From MAG-121220-bin8 sp964433845 (GTDB lineage: Bacteria > Bacteroidota > Bacteroidia > Flavobacteriales > Flavobacteriaceae), in assembly GCA_964433845.1 (NCBI GenBank), contig CAYSTA010000011.1, forward strand, positions 1 through 39,619: a DNA stretch of 39,619 nt, written 5' to 3'. The notes below the pieces were generated by a model that worked only from the letters and a program-made list of their open reading frames with translations, did not search any database and was not told the DNA's origin. Below are positions 1 through 8,331 of the stretch, one piece after another. Both the position numbers and the translations under genes were made by a program. Position 1 is the first letter of the stretch. Each line of letters starts with the position of its first letter.

Positions 1-3
1 TAG

Positions 4-77
4 TGGAGAAGATGGGACTCGAACCCACGACCTCTTGACTGCCAGTCAAACGCTCTAGCCAGCTGAGCTACATCCCC
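4..77 (-). tRNA. tRNA-Ala (anticodon GGC)
   Basis: Read on the minus strand this folds as a complete cloverleaf. The acceptor stem begins GGGGATG, the D arm is GCTC/GAGC, the anticodon stem is TTTGA/TCAAG around loop CTGGCAG, and the T loop is TTCGAGT. The loop gives anticodon GGC, which reads GCC/GCU alanine codons. The third acceptor pair is G-U (G3:U70), the classical alanine identity element, and the discriminator base is A. There is one T-T mismatch at the sixth acceptor pair. CCA is not encoded. A shift by one base would suggest glycine, but the stem pairing fixes the frame. Confidence 0.95.
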
Positions 78-120
78 TTTTTTATGAATTTAAATTCAGT
101 TAATATCTAAAGTTAAACCT

Positions 121-143
121 TTTAGACTAATCATTAGTCTAAA
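121..143. promoter_or_regulatory. Perfect 11-bp inverted repeat with a 1-nt centre, candidate operator
   Basis: Arms TTTAGACTAAT (121-131) and ATTAGTCTAAA (133-143) flank a single C. The dyad lies between the leftward tRNA-Ala and the rightward secreted-protein gene, and ends 23 bases before that gene's ATG. No T-tract follows it and no gene converges on it, so a terminator role does not fit. An operator or a leader-RNA hairpin is more plausible. The function is not known. Confidence 0.55.
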
Positions 144-166
144 CATTTTAAAGTAAATTTATAGTT

Positions 167-865
167 ATGAAAAAAATTATCCTATTTATAAGCTTAATAT
201 TTATCAGTTTTAATTCTTATAGCCAAAAAGATCCAAAACAGATGGATAGGGAAATTGCTAAACATTTATTTGATAAAGGATTTGAAAGAGATCAAATTAG
301 ATCAACTATAGTACTGGTCAGAGAAATGTCAAAAGAAATGTTGGAAAAAAAGAAACTTTCTAAAAAAACAAAGAAAAAGATTAAAGAGAATTCATTTTCA
401 GATGAACAAGTTCAAGTATTAGAATCTTTATCTCAAAAAATGTCAAAAATTATTGCCTCAAACCAAAAAAAGAAGAAGACTAGAGATGATGTTTCAGATA
501 ATTTGAATCAGAGACAAAATTTAAATTCAAGAAGCAGTGGTAGGAATTTCTCAGGAGCACAAAGGCAAGGTCCGCCAAGAGGAGGTCAAAGATTTGGCCC
601 CCCAAATAATAGACGTGGACCTTCAGGAGCGCAAGCACAAAATCCTGTTTTTGTAAAACTTATGCAATATGTTAGAGAACAAGGAGTAAGTAGAGAAAAT
701 ATTAGAGATGTCATGGGCTCTGTTCAAACAATAGGCAAAGAATATAGATCGGCTGATGATAAATCTAATTTTAAACCTTCTGATAAGGCTGTTGAAAGTT
801 TGTCAAATGCTGGATTATCAAATGAATCAATTTCAATCATAGTTGAAATAATTAAAGCCTTATAG
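167..865 (+). CDS. Secreted two-repeat basic protein of unknown function
   Basis: 232 residues. Residues 1-19 form a type I signal peptide (MKKIILFISLIFISFNSYS, then Q), so export to the periplasm or beyond is expected. The mature protein has three parts. The first is a charged helical stretch (about 25-100) that is very lysine-rich around 60-70. The second is a Gly/Pro/Arg/Gln-rich linker (about 105-160, with PPRGGQRFGPP). The third is a second helical stretch (160-232). The two helical parts look like divergent copies: an R-x-x-I-R core followed by a K-E motif appears in both (GFERDQIR and GVSRENIR). I do not recognise the family. A possible 56-codon gene starts 6 bases downstream, so the two may be co-transcribed. 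Confidence 0.8.
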   Translation: MKKIILFISLIFISFNSYSQKDPKQMDREIAKHLFDKGFERDQIRSTIVLVREMSKEMLEKKKLSKKTKKKIKENSFSDEQVQVLESLSQKMSKIIASNQKKKKTRDDVSDNLNQRQNLNSRSSGRNFSGAQRQGPPRGGQRFGPPNNRRGPSGAQAQNPVFVKLMQYVREQGVSRENIRDVMGSVQTIGKEYRSADDKSNFKPSDKAVESLSNAGLSNESISIIVEIIKAL

Positions 866-871
866 GCAATT

Positions 872-1042
872 ATGAAGATTAAGGATATTTATGGTAATGA
901 TTATTCAATTAAGAATTTAAAATTATTTAAAAATCATATCATAAAATTTCACACAAAAAATGGAATTCCTGATGATAGCATTCATGAAGAAGAGGGATAT
1001 TATTTTAAGGTAGACCATGATTTCTACAATCAATTATTTTAA
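872..1042 (+). CDS. Small 56-residue hypothetical protein
   Basis: ATG at 872, TAA at 1040-1042, and only 6 bases after the secreted-protein gene. The product begins MKIKDIYGNDYSI and ends DHDFYNQLF. It has no signal peptide or membrane segment, and a mixed acidic/aromatic C-terminal half (HEEEGYYF). The composition looks like a folded cytoplasmic protein rather than random AT-rich translation, and the position fits a two-gene unit. No family is recognised. It could also be a remnant of a longer gene. Confidence 0.5.
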   Translation: MKIKDIYGNDYSIKNLKLFKNHIIKFHTKNGIPDDSIHEEEGYYFKVDHDFYNQLF

Positions 1043-1063
1043 TAAATCGTTATAGGGCACGGG

Positions 1064-1102
1064 AATTATTTTTAATAGAATAGAGATTTATTAAAAATAA
1101 TT
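1064..1102. repeat. AT-rich 14-bp hairpin between transcription units
   Basis: Arms AATTATTTTTAATA (1064-1077) and TATTAAAAATAATT (1089-1102) are perfectly complementary and separated by 11 bases. It lies in the 99-base gap after the small ORF and before the first serine hydrolase. No clean T-tract follows on either strand, so it is at best a weak bidirectional terminator or a protein-binding dyad. A TATATTTA element at 1112-1119 follows it and could be a degenerate -7 promoter box. Confidence 0.4.
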
Positions 1103-1141
1103 TCAAATCTGTATATTTAGCAAAATCTTTAAACATAAACT

Positions 1142-2572
1142 ATGCTGAAATTTATTAAAATAACTCTACTTACAATTTTCTTTATTTCGTGTTCTAATGA
1201 TGTTGAGAAAAAAAGTAGTATAGCTTTTTCAGATAAGGACTATTCAGAAGCTTTTCAATTAATTGAATATTGGCTTGATGCGCAAAAAGATTATGAAAAT
1301 TTACCTGGATTAACAGCCATGATTGGCAATGAGAATGGAGCTGTTTGGACAGGTGCTTTTGGGATGGCAAACGAAAATGATAGAATGAATATTGAAAATA
1401 CTTTCAGCATTTGTTCGATTTCCAAGTTATTTACTTCTGTTGCAATAATGAAGCTTGTTGAAGAGGGGAAAATAAAACTAGAAGATCCAATTAATACGCT
1501 ATTACCTTGGTTTGATCTGAATCAACAGTTTAAAGACTCTCCTCCATTGACTATCAAATCTATACTTAGTCATTCTTCAGGATTGCCTAGGGAATCAAAT
1601 CACCCATATTGGTCATGGCCTGATTTTCCTTTTCCGTCTAAAGAAGATGTTGTAAAAGAACTTAAAAATCAAGAGATGCTTTACCCCAGCTCACAATATT
1701 ACCAGTATAGTAATTTAGGACTTTCTCTTTTAGGCTATGTTGTTGAAGAGGTTTCTGGCGAATCTTTTGATGATTATGTAACAAATAATATTTTGAATCC
1801 TTTAATGATGAACAGCACAAAAACAAGTATGCCAAAAGAAGAATATGGGAATATTCTTTCAGTGGGACATTCATCAATAAAAAGAGATAGAGATAGAGAA
1901 AAAGTCAATTTTTTTAATGCTGATGGTATTGCAGCAGCAGCAGGATTCACATCCAATGTAAATGATCTTGCAAAATTTGCTGCTTGGCAAATACAACTTT
2001 TAAAATCATTGGAAAAGAATATTCTTTCTCCAAGCACTTTAAAAAACATGCATAAAGTACATTGGGATGATGAATTGACTTCTGTAACTCGAGGACTTGG
2101 TTTTGGAGTATATAAGATAAACGGTGAAGAGTGGGTTGGTCATGGAGGTTCATGTCCAGGCTATAGGTCACAATTATATTTAAGCCCTGATAAAGGAATT
2201 TCTTATTCAGTTATGATTAATTCTAGTGGGACAAGCCCAGGGAAATATATTACAGGAATGCATGAAATATTAGAAAAGGTTAAGAAAAAGAAGGGGACAC
2301 CTCCAAATAAATTTAAGGAAATGGAAGGGCGTTATATTTCACAGCCTTGGACTAGTGAAACATATATTCAATCATGGGGAGACTATTTAGGGATGTTGGA
2401 CATGCCAACAAGTTCACCAAAATTGAGCTTATATAAAATGATTGAAAAGGATACTTTCAAAAGAATTTTGAAAAATGATGAATTGGGGGAAAAGCTAGAA
2501 ATTTTAAGAGATGATCAAAATAATATAACTGGATTTAAAACACATCAGAATATTTATTCTAAATCAAAATAA
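1142..2572 (+). CDS. Serine hydrolase lipoprotein, class C beta-lactamase fold
   Basis: 476 residues. The N-terminus ends in a lipobox (FFISC, Cys17), so the protein is probably a lipoprotein anchored in the envelope. All three motifs of the beta-lactamase/D-Ala-D-Ala-carboxypeptidase superfamily (PF00144) are visible: S92-x-x-K95 (SISK), Y189-S-N191 and H334-G-G336. A C-terminal extension of roughly 90 residues follows the fold. The substrate cannot be read from sequence; members include D-aminopeptidases, esterases and DD-carboxypeptidases as well as true beta-lactamases. Its stop lies 2 bases from the stop of a convergent gene of the same superfamily, yet the two proteins are divergent in sequence. 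Confidence 0.88.
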   Translation: MLKFIKITLLTIFFISCSNDVEKKSSIAFSDKDYSEAFQLIEYWLDAQKDYENLPGLTAMIGNENGAVWTGAFGMANENDRMNIENTFSICSISKLFTSVAIMKLVEEGKIKLEDPINTLLPWFDLNQQFKDSPPLTIKSILSHSSGLPRESNHPYWSWPDFPFPSKEDVVKELKNQEMLYPSSQYYQYSNLGLSLLGYVVEEVSGESFDDYVTNNILNPLMMNSTKTSMPKEEYGNILSVGHSSIKRDRDREKVNFFNADGIAAAAGFTSNVNDLAKFAAWQIQLLKSLEKNILSPSTLKNMHKVHWDDELTSVTRGLGFGVYKINGEEWVGHGGSCPGYRSQLYLSPDKGISYSVMINSSGTSPGKYITGMHEILEKVKKKKGTPPNKFKEMEGRYISQPWTSETYIQSWGDYLGMLDMPTSSPKLSLYKMIEKDTFKRILKNDELGEKLEILRDDQNNITGFKTHQNIYSKSK

Positions 2573-2574
2573 TC

Positions 2575-3792
2575 CTACAATAGGGAATCATAAACCAGCT
2601 CTCTAAACTTAGCGGCTAATTTTAGTTTATAAGTTTCAAAGGATTGAGTCATATAAATATAAATCATGTCTTCGACTGGGTCAATTCTAAAGTAGGTTCC
2701 AAACATGCCTCCCCATCCATATGTTCCTTTTGATCCAAATTTTGTATTATCTTGTTTAACAATATCAAAGCCTAATCCAAATCCTCTTTTCTTGCCAAAA
2801 AGTAATTTCTTGTATTTTAAACCCTCAGCATGATCTTCAAGCATAAGCTTTATTGTTGAAGCATTTATTATTCTTTCACCATTAAATTCGCCTCCATTTA
2901 AGAGCATCTGACAAAAAGTGAGATAATCATAAGTGGTAGACAATAGACCTCCTGCTCCACTAAATAGAATTACATTTTTGGCAAAGGGAGATTCGCTAGG
3001 GCTATCATAGACATTTAGACTTCCTTTTTTATCCTTATTATATAAGGTTGTGAATCTATCCATTTTTTCTTTGGGCAATTCAAAAAATGTATCTTTCATT
3101 TTTAGAGGATCAAAAATCTGTGTTTTTAGATAAACATCTAAAGACATGCCAGAAATAACTTCAATAAGGTAACCACAGATATCTGTAGAATAACTGTATC
3201 TCCATTGAGCTCCAGGCTCATATAATAGAGGGGCCTTAATAGATTCTTTAACAAATTGCTCTAAGCTCATTTCAACGGACTTTTTGTATCCATCAGGGCC
3301 CTTAAAACCAAAACCTGCAGAGTGCCTTAAAAGATCTATAATTTTTATATCATTTTTTACTGGCCTTTCTTTTTTTCGTTTTTTAACAGTCAAATTTTTA
3401 AACTCAGGAATAAACTTATAAACGGGATCATTTAATTTAAAGCGACCTTCTTCATAAAGCTTCATTAAGGCAACTGAAACAATGGGTTTGGTCATAGATG
3501 CAATTCTAAAAACGTCATCCTCTTTTAAACTTTTTTTAGTTTCGATCTCAGAATAACCATAGCTGTTGTAATGTATAATTTCTCCATTTTTAACAATTGC
3601 AGTTTGAATTGCAGAAAAGTCATTATTGTCAACATAAGTATGCATAACAGAATCTAGGACCTGCAATTTAGCAGAAGAGAATCCTACAGATTCTAGCTCA
3701 CTTTTACTAAAATTTAATTGTGCTGAAACATAAAAAGAAATCAGCGAGAAAAATACAAGGAAAAAAGATTGAAATAAGTTAAGGCGTTTCAA
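2575..3792 (-). CDS. Secreted serine hydrolase, class C beta-lactamase fold (TTG start)
   Basis: 405 residues. The start is TTG at 3792: an in-frame stop precedes it directly, and the next Met is far inside. Only this start supplies the signal peptide (MKRLNLFQSFFLVFFSLISF, cleavage near VSAQ). Superfamily motifs are S99-x-x-K102 (SMTK), Y199-S-Y and a W360-G-G box in place of KTG. PF00144 family, periplasmic; the actual substrate is unknown. It lies 56 bases after the sialidase gene on the same strand and may be the last gene of a three-gene minus-strand operon. Confidence 0.87.
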   Translation of the reverse strand: MKRLNLFQSFFLVFFSLISFYVSAQLNFSKSELESVGFSSAKLQVLDSVMHTYVDNNDFSAIQTAIVKNGEIIHYNSYGYSEIETKKSLKEDDVFRIASMTKPIVSVALMKLYEEGRFKLNDPVYKFIPEFKNLTVKKRKKERPVKNDIKIIDLLRHSAGFGFKGPDGYKKSVEMSLEQFVKESIKAPLLYEPGAQWRYSYSTDICGYLIEVISGMSLDVYLKTQIFDPLKMKDTFFELPKEKMDRFTTLYNKDKKGSLNVYDSPSESPFAKNVILFSGAGGLLSTTYDYLTFCQMLLNGGEFNGERIINASTIKLMLEDHAEGLKYKKLLFGKKRGFGLGFDIVKQDNTKFGSKGTYGWGGMFGTYFRIDPVEDMIYIYMTQSFETYKLKLAAKFRELVYDSLL

Positions 3793-3848
3793 TTAAGAAT
3801 ATTTAAATTTTTTGAAAAAACATCTAAAATTATTAAATATAAATAAGG

Positions 3849-4898
3849 CTACAAAGATTGTACCCATTTTAATGGGAACTTTACAAACACATTTTTTGTG
3901 TAATTATCCTTTTCAAAAAAAACCCCTATGTCACCATTTTTTAATATTGTCATTGAAGAATAAGCTGCTTCTCCTTTATATATAGATTTTGGAGCGGACC
4001 AACTTACACCTTGATCTAAGCTCATTCTAATGACAAGATTAACTCTATTTTTATTATCAGAGGCATTTGAAAACAATAAAATATCATCATCATAATTTAT
4101 TAAGCTTGCATTACAGCCTGGATCAATCAAATCATTTCTTGGTTCAGAAATCCAGGTTTTACCTTTGTCATTTGATATATGGCTATACCTATATCCTTTT
4201 CCATTGACTCTTGAATTAACCATCCAATTTTTGTTTTTTAGCTCAATTATTTTTGATTCATCTCCAGGAATTACTGGAGTTTCAGTCAAAAACCAACTCT
4301 TTCCATGGTCCCTGCTTCCAAACACATAAGTGCCGTTATTTAAATTAACTAAACAATGCAAGAGCGTACCATTAGATGTTTGATACCCTCTGCCTGAAGT
4401 AATAAACATAAAATCTTTAGACCATTCAGGTTTTGTAATTTCTTTAGTAATATCTTTTGGACTTGACCACGTTAGCCCATTGTCTTTGCTTTTAATATAT
4501 TTTAATAAATAAACATCTTTGTTAGTATCAAGATTCATGTAATTAAAAAAAAGAAAAATTTCATTAGTTATTTTATCAATAATTATTGAAGGATCGGAAG
4601 CAGATTCACCTAAAGGATAATCTACAATTCTTTTAATATCAGACCATGTTTCCCCATTGTCAGAACTTGTCTTCATTACAATATTAATATCTCTATTGTA
4701 TTTTAAATCTCCACATGATTCTACTCTTTCGTCAATTACGGCTAATAAATCTCCACTAGGAGCAGTGGCTAATGACGGGATTCTATAACAAGATATATTA
4801 GAGTTTTGATCACTACTAAAAAGGGGTTGAAAAATTAAATCTTCCTGAGCATTTAAAAAAAAACTAAGAAGTAAGAAAGCTATATAACATTTATTCAT
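3849..4898 (-). CDS. Exported GH33-type sialidase (neuraminidase)
   Basis: About 349 residues from the ATG at 4898, which gives a clean signal peptide (MNKCYIAFLLLSFFLNAQ). A longer frame would need a TTG at 4928. The diagnostic YRIP motif with its arginine is near residue 39. Five Asp-boxes (S-x-D-x-G-x-T/S-W) mark a six-bladed beta-propeller: SSDNGETW, SKDNGLTW, SRDHGKSW, SNDKGKTW and SLDQGVSW. Later blocks typical of bacterial sialidases are present (DPGCNAS, NRVNLVIRMS, GEAAYSSM, FFEKD). The expected role is hydrolysis of terminal sialic acids from glycoconjugates. The start overlaps the upstream hydrolase stop by 8 bases, which suggests translational coupling. Confidence 0.85.
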   Translation of the reverse strand: MNKCYIAFLLLSFFLNAQEDLIFQPLFSSDQNSNISCYRIPSLATAPSGDLLAVIDERVESCGDLKYNRDINIVMKTSSDNGETWSDIKRIVDYPLGESASDPSIIIDKITNEIFLFFNYMNLDTNKDVYLLKYIKSKDNGLTWSSPKDITKEITKPEWSKDFMFITSGRGYQTSNGTLLHCLVNLNNGTYVFGSRDHGKSWFLTETPVIPGDESKIIELKNKNWMVNSRVNGKGYRYSHISNDKGKTWISEPRNDLIDPGCNASLINYDDDILLFSNASDNKNRVNLVIRMSLDQGVSWSAPKSIYKGEAAYSSMTILKNGDIGVFFEKDNYTKNVFVKFPLKWVQSL

Positions 4899-6156
4899 TT
4901 TCAATAATTTTTGAATTTTCAAAAACAATATCTAAAAGTTTGCCTCTGATATTGTTATCGTATAATTTTTTATTTTCTCTAGTTGGGTATACTCTATTTG
5001 TTAGAAAAACTATTGAGAGCTTAGCTTTTGGGTCAACCCAAAAAAAAGTGCCAGTGAATCCTGTATGACCAAAACTTTCTTCTGATAATTTTTTATGGGG
5101 ATAGGGATCCTTTAATTCTCTGCTGGGTTTATCAAAGCCTAAGCCTCTTCTGATTTTACTTTTTGGAATGGCATAGGATGTAAATTTATCTATTGTAGAT
5201 TTTCTCAAAACATTTTTGGAGTTTTTAAAATTCCACGCCTCAAAAATTTCTATTAGCTGTCCAATACTTTCTGCACTTGCAAATAATCCTGCATTTCCTG
5301 ATTTTCCCTCAAAAAGACTAGACGCTTCATCATGTACAGTTCCATGAACCAAGGCATTTCTAAAAGAATTGTCATGTTCTGTAGGAACAATCATTGATTT
5401 ATTCTTTGGATTAAAAGAAAAGGAGCTATTCTTAATTTTGCTATAGAAGTTGTCAGACAAATAATTTTCATAGCTTTTTGCAGTAATTTTTTCAATAAGT
5501 TTAGGAACATAAAAAAAGAAAAGACCAGAATAAAGATATTCTCCTGTATTTTGTATTTCAGAATTCTTAATTTTTTTATAAATTTTTTTATGATAGGATT
5601 CTCTTATAAAAAGATTCTCGCTTACCTTTAAATTAAAACGTTTATTTTGTTTGTTTCTAACAATAGACCTTTTCATTTTTCCATTTTTTCGCTTTAATGA
5701 ATAGTGATGATTGATATAAGGAATCCAGCCTGCAGTATGACTCATAGCCTCAAAAAATGAAGTATTTTTTTTATTTGATTTTCTTAGCTCAGGCAAATAA
5801 TTTGAAATTGGGCTATTCAAATCAATATCAAAATCTTCATAAATTTTCATTATTGCCAACGTTGATGCAAGAACTTTTGTTAATGAGGCTAAATCATAAG
5901 CGTGACTATTTTTAACTTTTATTAAAGAATCGTAAGTATGGTAACCATAAGAACGATTAATCAAGACTTCATCTTCAATTTTCATATAAATTTGAGCTCC
6001 TGGAAAAGCTTGATCTTTAATACTAGATTTGATTAAACTATCAATTTTAAAATTTAAACTGTTAAGGGTATATTGTTGACAGAAATTTAGATTTACAAAA
6101 AGAAAAATAAAAAAGATTGAATAAAGTTTAAATATTTTATTAAAAAGATAAAACAT
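4891..6156 (-). CDS. Secreted beta-lactamase-fold hydrolase related to GH3-fusion C-terminal domains
   Basis: 421 residues with an N-terminal hydrophobic export signal (about 10-25). Catalytic-type motifs are S91-x-x-K94 (SLTK), Y209-S-G211 and H364-T-G366. The blocks VHGTVHDEASSLF, GNAGLF and GHTGFTGTFFWVDP, and the NRVYPTREN tail, recall the beta-lactamase-like domain fused to the C-terminus of many Bacteroidota GH3 N-acetylglucosaminidases; here it stands alone. A basic insertion (about 150-200) is rich in Lys/Arg. It is the first gene of a minus-strand set ahead of the sialidase. Its 44-base upstream gap faces a divergent operon. The substrate is unknown; an ester or amide of an amino-sugar or muropeptide compound is conceivable. 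Confidence 0.82.
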   Translation of the reverse strand: MFYLFNKIFKLYSIFFIFLFVNLNFCQQYTLNSLNFKIDSLIKSSIKDQAFPGAQIYMKIEDEVLINRSYGYHTYDSLIKVKNSHAYDLASLTKVLASTLAIMKIYEDFDIDLNSPISNYLPELRKSNKKNTSFFEAMSHTAGWIPYINHHYSLKRKNGKMKRSIVRNKQNKRFNLKVSENLFIRESYHKKIYKKIKNSEIQNTGEYLYSGLFFFYVPKLIEKITAKSYENYLSDNFYSKIKNSSFSFNPKNKSMIVPTEHDNSFRNALVHGTVHDEASSLFEGKSGNAGLFASAESIGQLIEIFEAWNFKNSKNVLRKSTIDKFTSYAIPKSKIRRGLGFDKPSRELKDPYPHKKLSEESFGHTGFTGTFFWVDPKAKLSIVFLTNRVYPTRENKKLYDNNIRGKLLDIVFENSKIIENE

Positions 6157-6202
6157 AAAAGAGATTGACTAATAAATATTTAAATTAGAAAAAAATTATT
6201 TG

Positions 6203-8317
6203 ATGAAAATAATCGATTTAAAAATTATTCATGAAAAATGTTTATTGTTTTTCATTCTTCTTTCTGTTTTTCATTCAAATAATATTATAGGTCAAAATAT
6301 GGAGAATAAATTATCAGAAGAAGCCAGTTTATATCTTAAACAGCACGCTACTAACCCTGTGAATTGGTTCCCTTGGGGCAATGAGGCTTTAAAGGAAGCA
6401 AAAAAAAATGATAAACTTTTATTAATAAGCGTAGGCTATTCATCTTGTCATTGGTGTCATGTTATGGAAGAAGAAAGTTTTGAAAATGATGATGTTGCAA
6501 AAGTGATGAATTCAAAATTTATAAATATTAAAGTTGATAGAGAGGAAAGGCCAGATATTGACGAAATATACATGAAGGCCTTGGTATTAATGACAGGAAG
6601 TGGAGGGTGGCCAATGAACATTATAGCATTACCTGACGGAACGCCTATTTGGGGAGGAACGTATGTCCCAAAAGATCAGTGGATACAAGTTTTGAATCAA
6701 GTTAATGAGTTTTATAAAACTAGAAAGGAGGATGTTTTAGAATATGCAAACAATGTAAGAGATGGAGTTAAAAAAGAATCTTTAATAAAGCCAATTACTA
6801 AAGAAACCAATTACACATCAGATTTTCAAAATAAACTTGCAACCAAAGCATTTAATTTTACTGATAAAATAAATGGAGGAATTGGCGGAGGCCAGAAGTT
6901 CCCTCTGCCATCGTTTATTAATTTCTTTTTAAGATATTCCAAATTAACTGGGAATAAGGAAATGAAATCTTTTGTTAAAAACACATTAATCAAAATTTCT
7001 CAGGGAGGAATCAATGATAGAGTTGAGGGAGGGTTCCACAGATATACGGTTGATAATAAATGGCATATTCCTCATTTTGAGAAAATGTTATATGATAATG
7101 CTCAATTATTAAGCATTTTTTCGAAAGCTTTCATGGCTTATAACGAACCTAGATTTAGAGAAGAAATTTATAATATCTATGATTTTTTACAATTAAAAAT
7201 GACAAGCAAGAATAATTTAATTTTTTCCAGCATTTCCGCAGACACTAATTATGAAGATGGCACGAAAAAGGAGGGAGATTTTTATATATGGACAAAAGAC
7301 GAATTAAAAAAGATTTTGAACAAAGACTATAATTGGGTGAGTAAATATTATAATATAAATGAAAAGGGTCATTGGGAAAAAGAAAAGTATGTCTTTTATC
7401 AGACCATTTCAGACAACCAATTTTCTTCTGATTTGGGATTAGAAATAGGTCAATTTAAAAAGAAATTAAAATCAATTAATAAAAAGCTTTTTAATTATAG
7501 AGAAAAAAGAATACAGCCTATAATTGACACAAAAATTGTTTTTTCATGGAATGCATTGACAGTTAGAGGGCTAATTGACGCCTATAAAGCAACAGGAGAT
7601 AATAAGTTTTTAAACAAAGCAATAGCAATTAATAAAGGCTTAGAAGAGAAAATGATAAAAGGGAATAAGATTGCGCATACTAATGGTCAAAGTTTCGACA
7701 ATCAAGTTTTGTTTTTTGAGGATTACAGCTACTATATAGATGCATTAATTGGTCTATATGAAGCTACATATGAAATTGATTGGATTAAAAAAGCAGTTGC
7801 TTTTACAAAATTCAGTAATTTGGAATTTAAACTAGAAAATTCATTTTATAAATTTTCTTCGAATCAGGAGCTGCTGTATTCAGACACTTTAATTCATCTT
7901 CAAGATGGAGTAACTCCATCAGCTAATTCTGTAATGAATTTTAATTTATTCAGACTTTCACATTATTTGGGAGATAAAGATTTTTCAATCCAAGCAGAAA
8001 AAATGATTAATAATGTTATTGCCAATTTAGAAAATAGGGTTACAGATCATATGTTTTGGTTTTGGGCATCGCTAAATTATTCTGATAGTTTTTTTGAGCT
8101 TGCCATTAGTGGGCCAAAGGCACAACAAAAAGGGAAGGAATTATCATTGGAATATCTTCCTAATGCAGTGATAGCTGCATATAACAAGCCTTCAGACATG
8201 TATTTGCTTAAAGATAGGTTTGTTAAAGATGAAACCTATATATATGTTTGTGTCAATAATACATGTAAATTTCCTGTTACTAATATTAAGGAAGCACTTA
8301 AATTAATGGATCAATAA
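6203..8317 (+). CDS. DUF255/YyaL-type thioredoxin-like protein with export signal
   Basis: 704 residues. It has an N-terminal thioredoxin-like domain with a C82-H-W-C85 redox motif in the family block GYSSCHWCHVMEEESF, then VDREERPDIDEIYM. A large alpha/alpha-barrel region like that of YyaL/SPATA20 follows (GGWPMN, FHRYTVDNKWHIPHFEKMLYDNAQL, SWNALT). Most relatives start at the NKLSEEASLYL segment; this one has 32 extra residues with a hydrophobic core (CLLFFILLSVF) that look like a signal peptide, implying a periplasmic form. ATG at 6203 is preferred over the TTG immediately before it. It heads a four-gene operon with a sulfatase 14 bases downstream. The biochemical function of this family is unsettled. 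Confidence 0.88.
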   Translation: MKIIDLKIIHEKCLLFFILLSVFHSNNIIGQNMENKLSEEASLYLKQHATNPVNWFPWGNEALKEAKKNDKLLLISVGYSSCHWCHVMEEESFENDDVAKVMNSKFINIKVDREERPDIDEIYMKALVLMTGSGGWPMNIIALPDGTPIWGGTYVPKDQWIQVLNQVNEFYKTRKEDVLEYANNVRDGVKKESLIKPITKETNYTSDFQNKLATKAFNFTDKINGGIGGGQKFPLPSFINFFLRYSKLTGNKEMKSFVKNTLIKISQGGINDRVEGGFHRYTVDNKWHIPHFEKMLYDNAQLLSIFSKAFMAYNEPRFREEIYNIYDFLQLKMTSKNNLIFSSISADTNYEDGTKKEGDFYIWTKDELKKILNKDYNWVSKYYNINEKGHWEKEKYVFYQTISDNQFSSDLGLEIGQFKKKLKSINKKLFNYREKRIQPIIDTKIVFSWNALTVRGLIDAYKATGDNKFLNKAIAINKGLEEKMIKGNKIAHTNGQSFDNQVLFFEDYSYYIDALIGLYEATYEIDWIKKAVAFTKFSNLEFKLENSFYKFSSNQELLYSDTLIHLQDGVTPSANSVMNFNLFRLSHYLGDKDFSIQAEKMINNVIANLENRVTDHMFWFWASLNYSDSFFELAISGPKAQQKGKELSLEYLPNAVIAAYNKPSDMYLLKDRFVKDETYIYVCVNNTCKFPVTNIKEALKLMDQ

Positions 8318-8331
8318 TTATACAATCAACC

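Noticed and set aside
4..77. tRNA-Gly reading of the minus-strand tRNA
   Set aside because: Careful reverse-complementing gives loop CTGGCAG, anticodon GGC, plus the G3:U70 pair diagnostic of alanine.
1064..1102. AT-rich hairpin as an intrinsic terminator
   Set aside because: The stem has no GC core and no T-tract on either strand, so I list it only as a repeat.
1662..2171. Antisense open frames of 70-90 codons inside the first serine hydrolase gene
   Set aside because: The plus-strand gene has complete family motifs throughout; the opposite frames have no recognisable domain or leader.
4899..4928. Longer N-terminus for the sialidase starting at TTG 4928
   Set aside because: It would add ten residues ahead of a clean signal peptide and lie deeper in the upstream gene; ATG 4898 is better.
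1142..6156. Antibiotic-resistance beta-lactamase cluster
   Set aside because: The fold is shared by many hydrolases, the third motif is not KTG in any of the three, and the neighbours are glycan enzymes; resistance is not supported.
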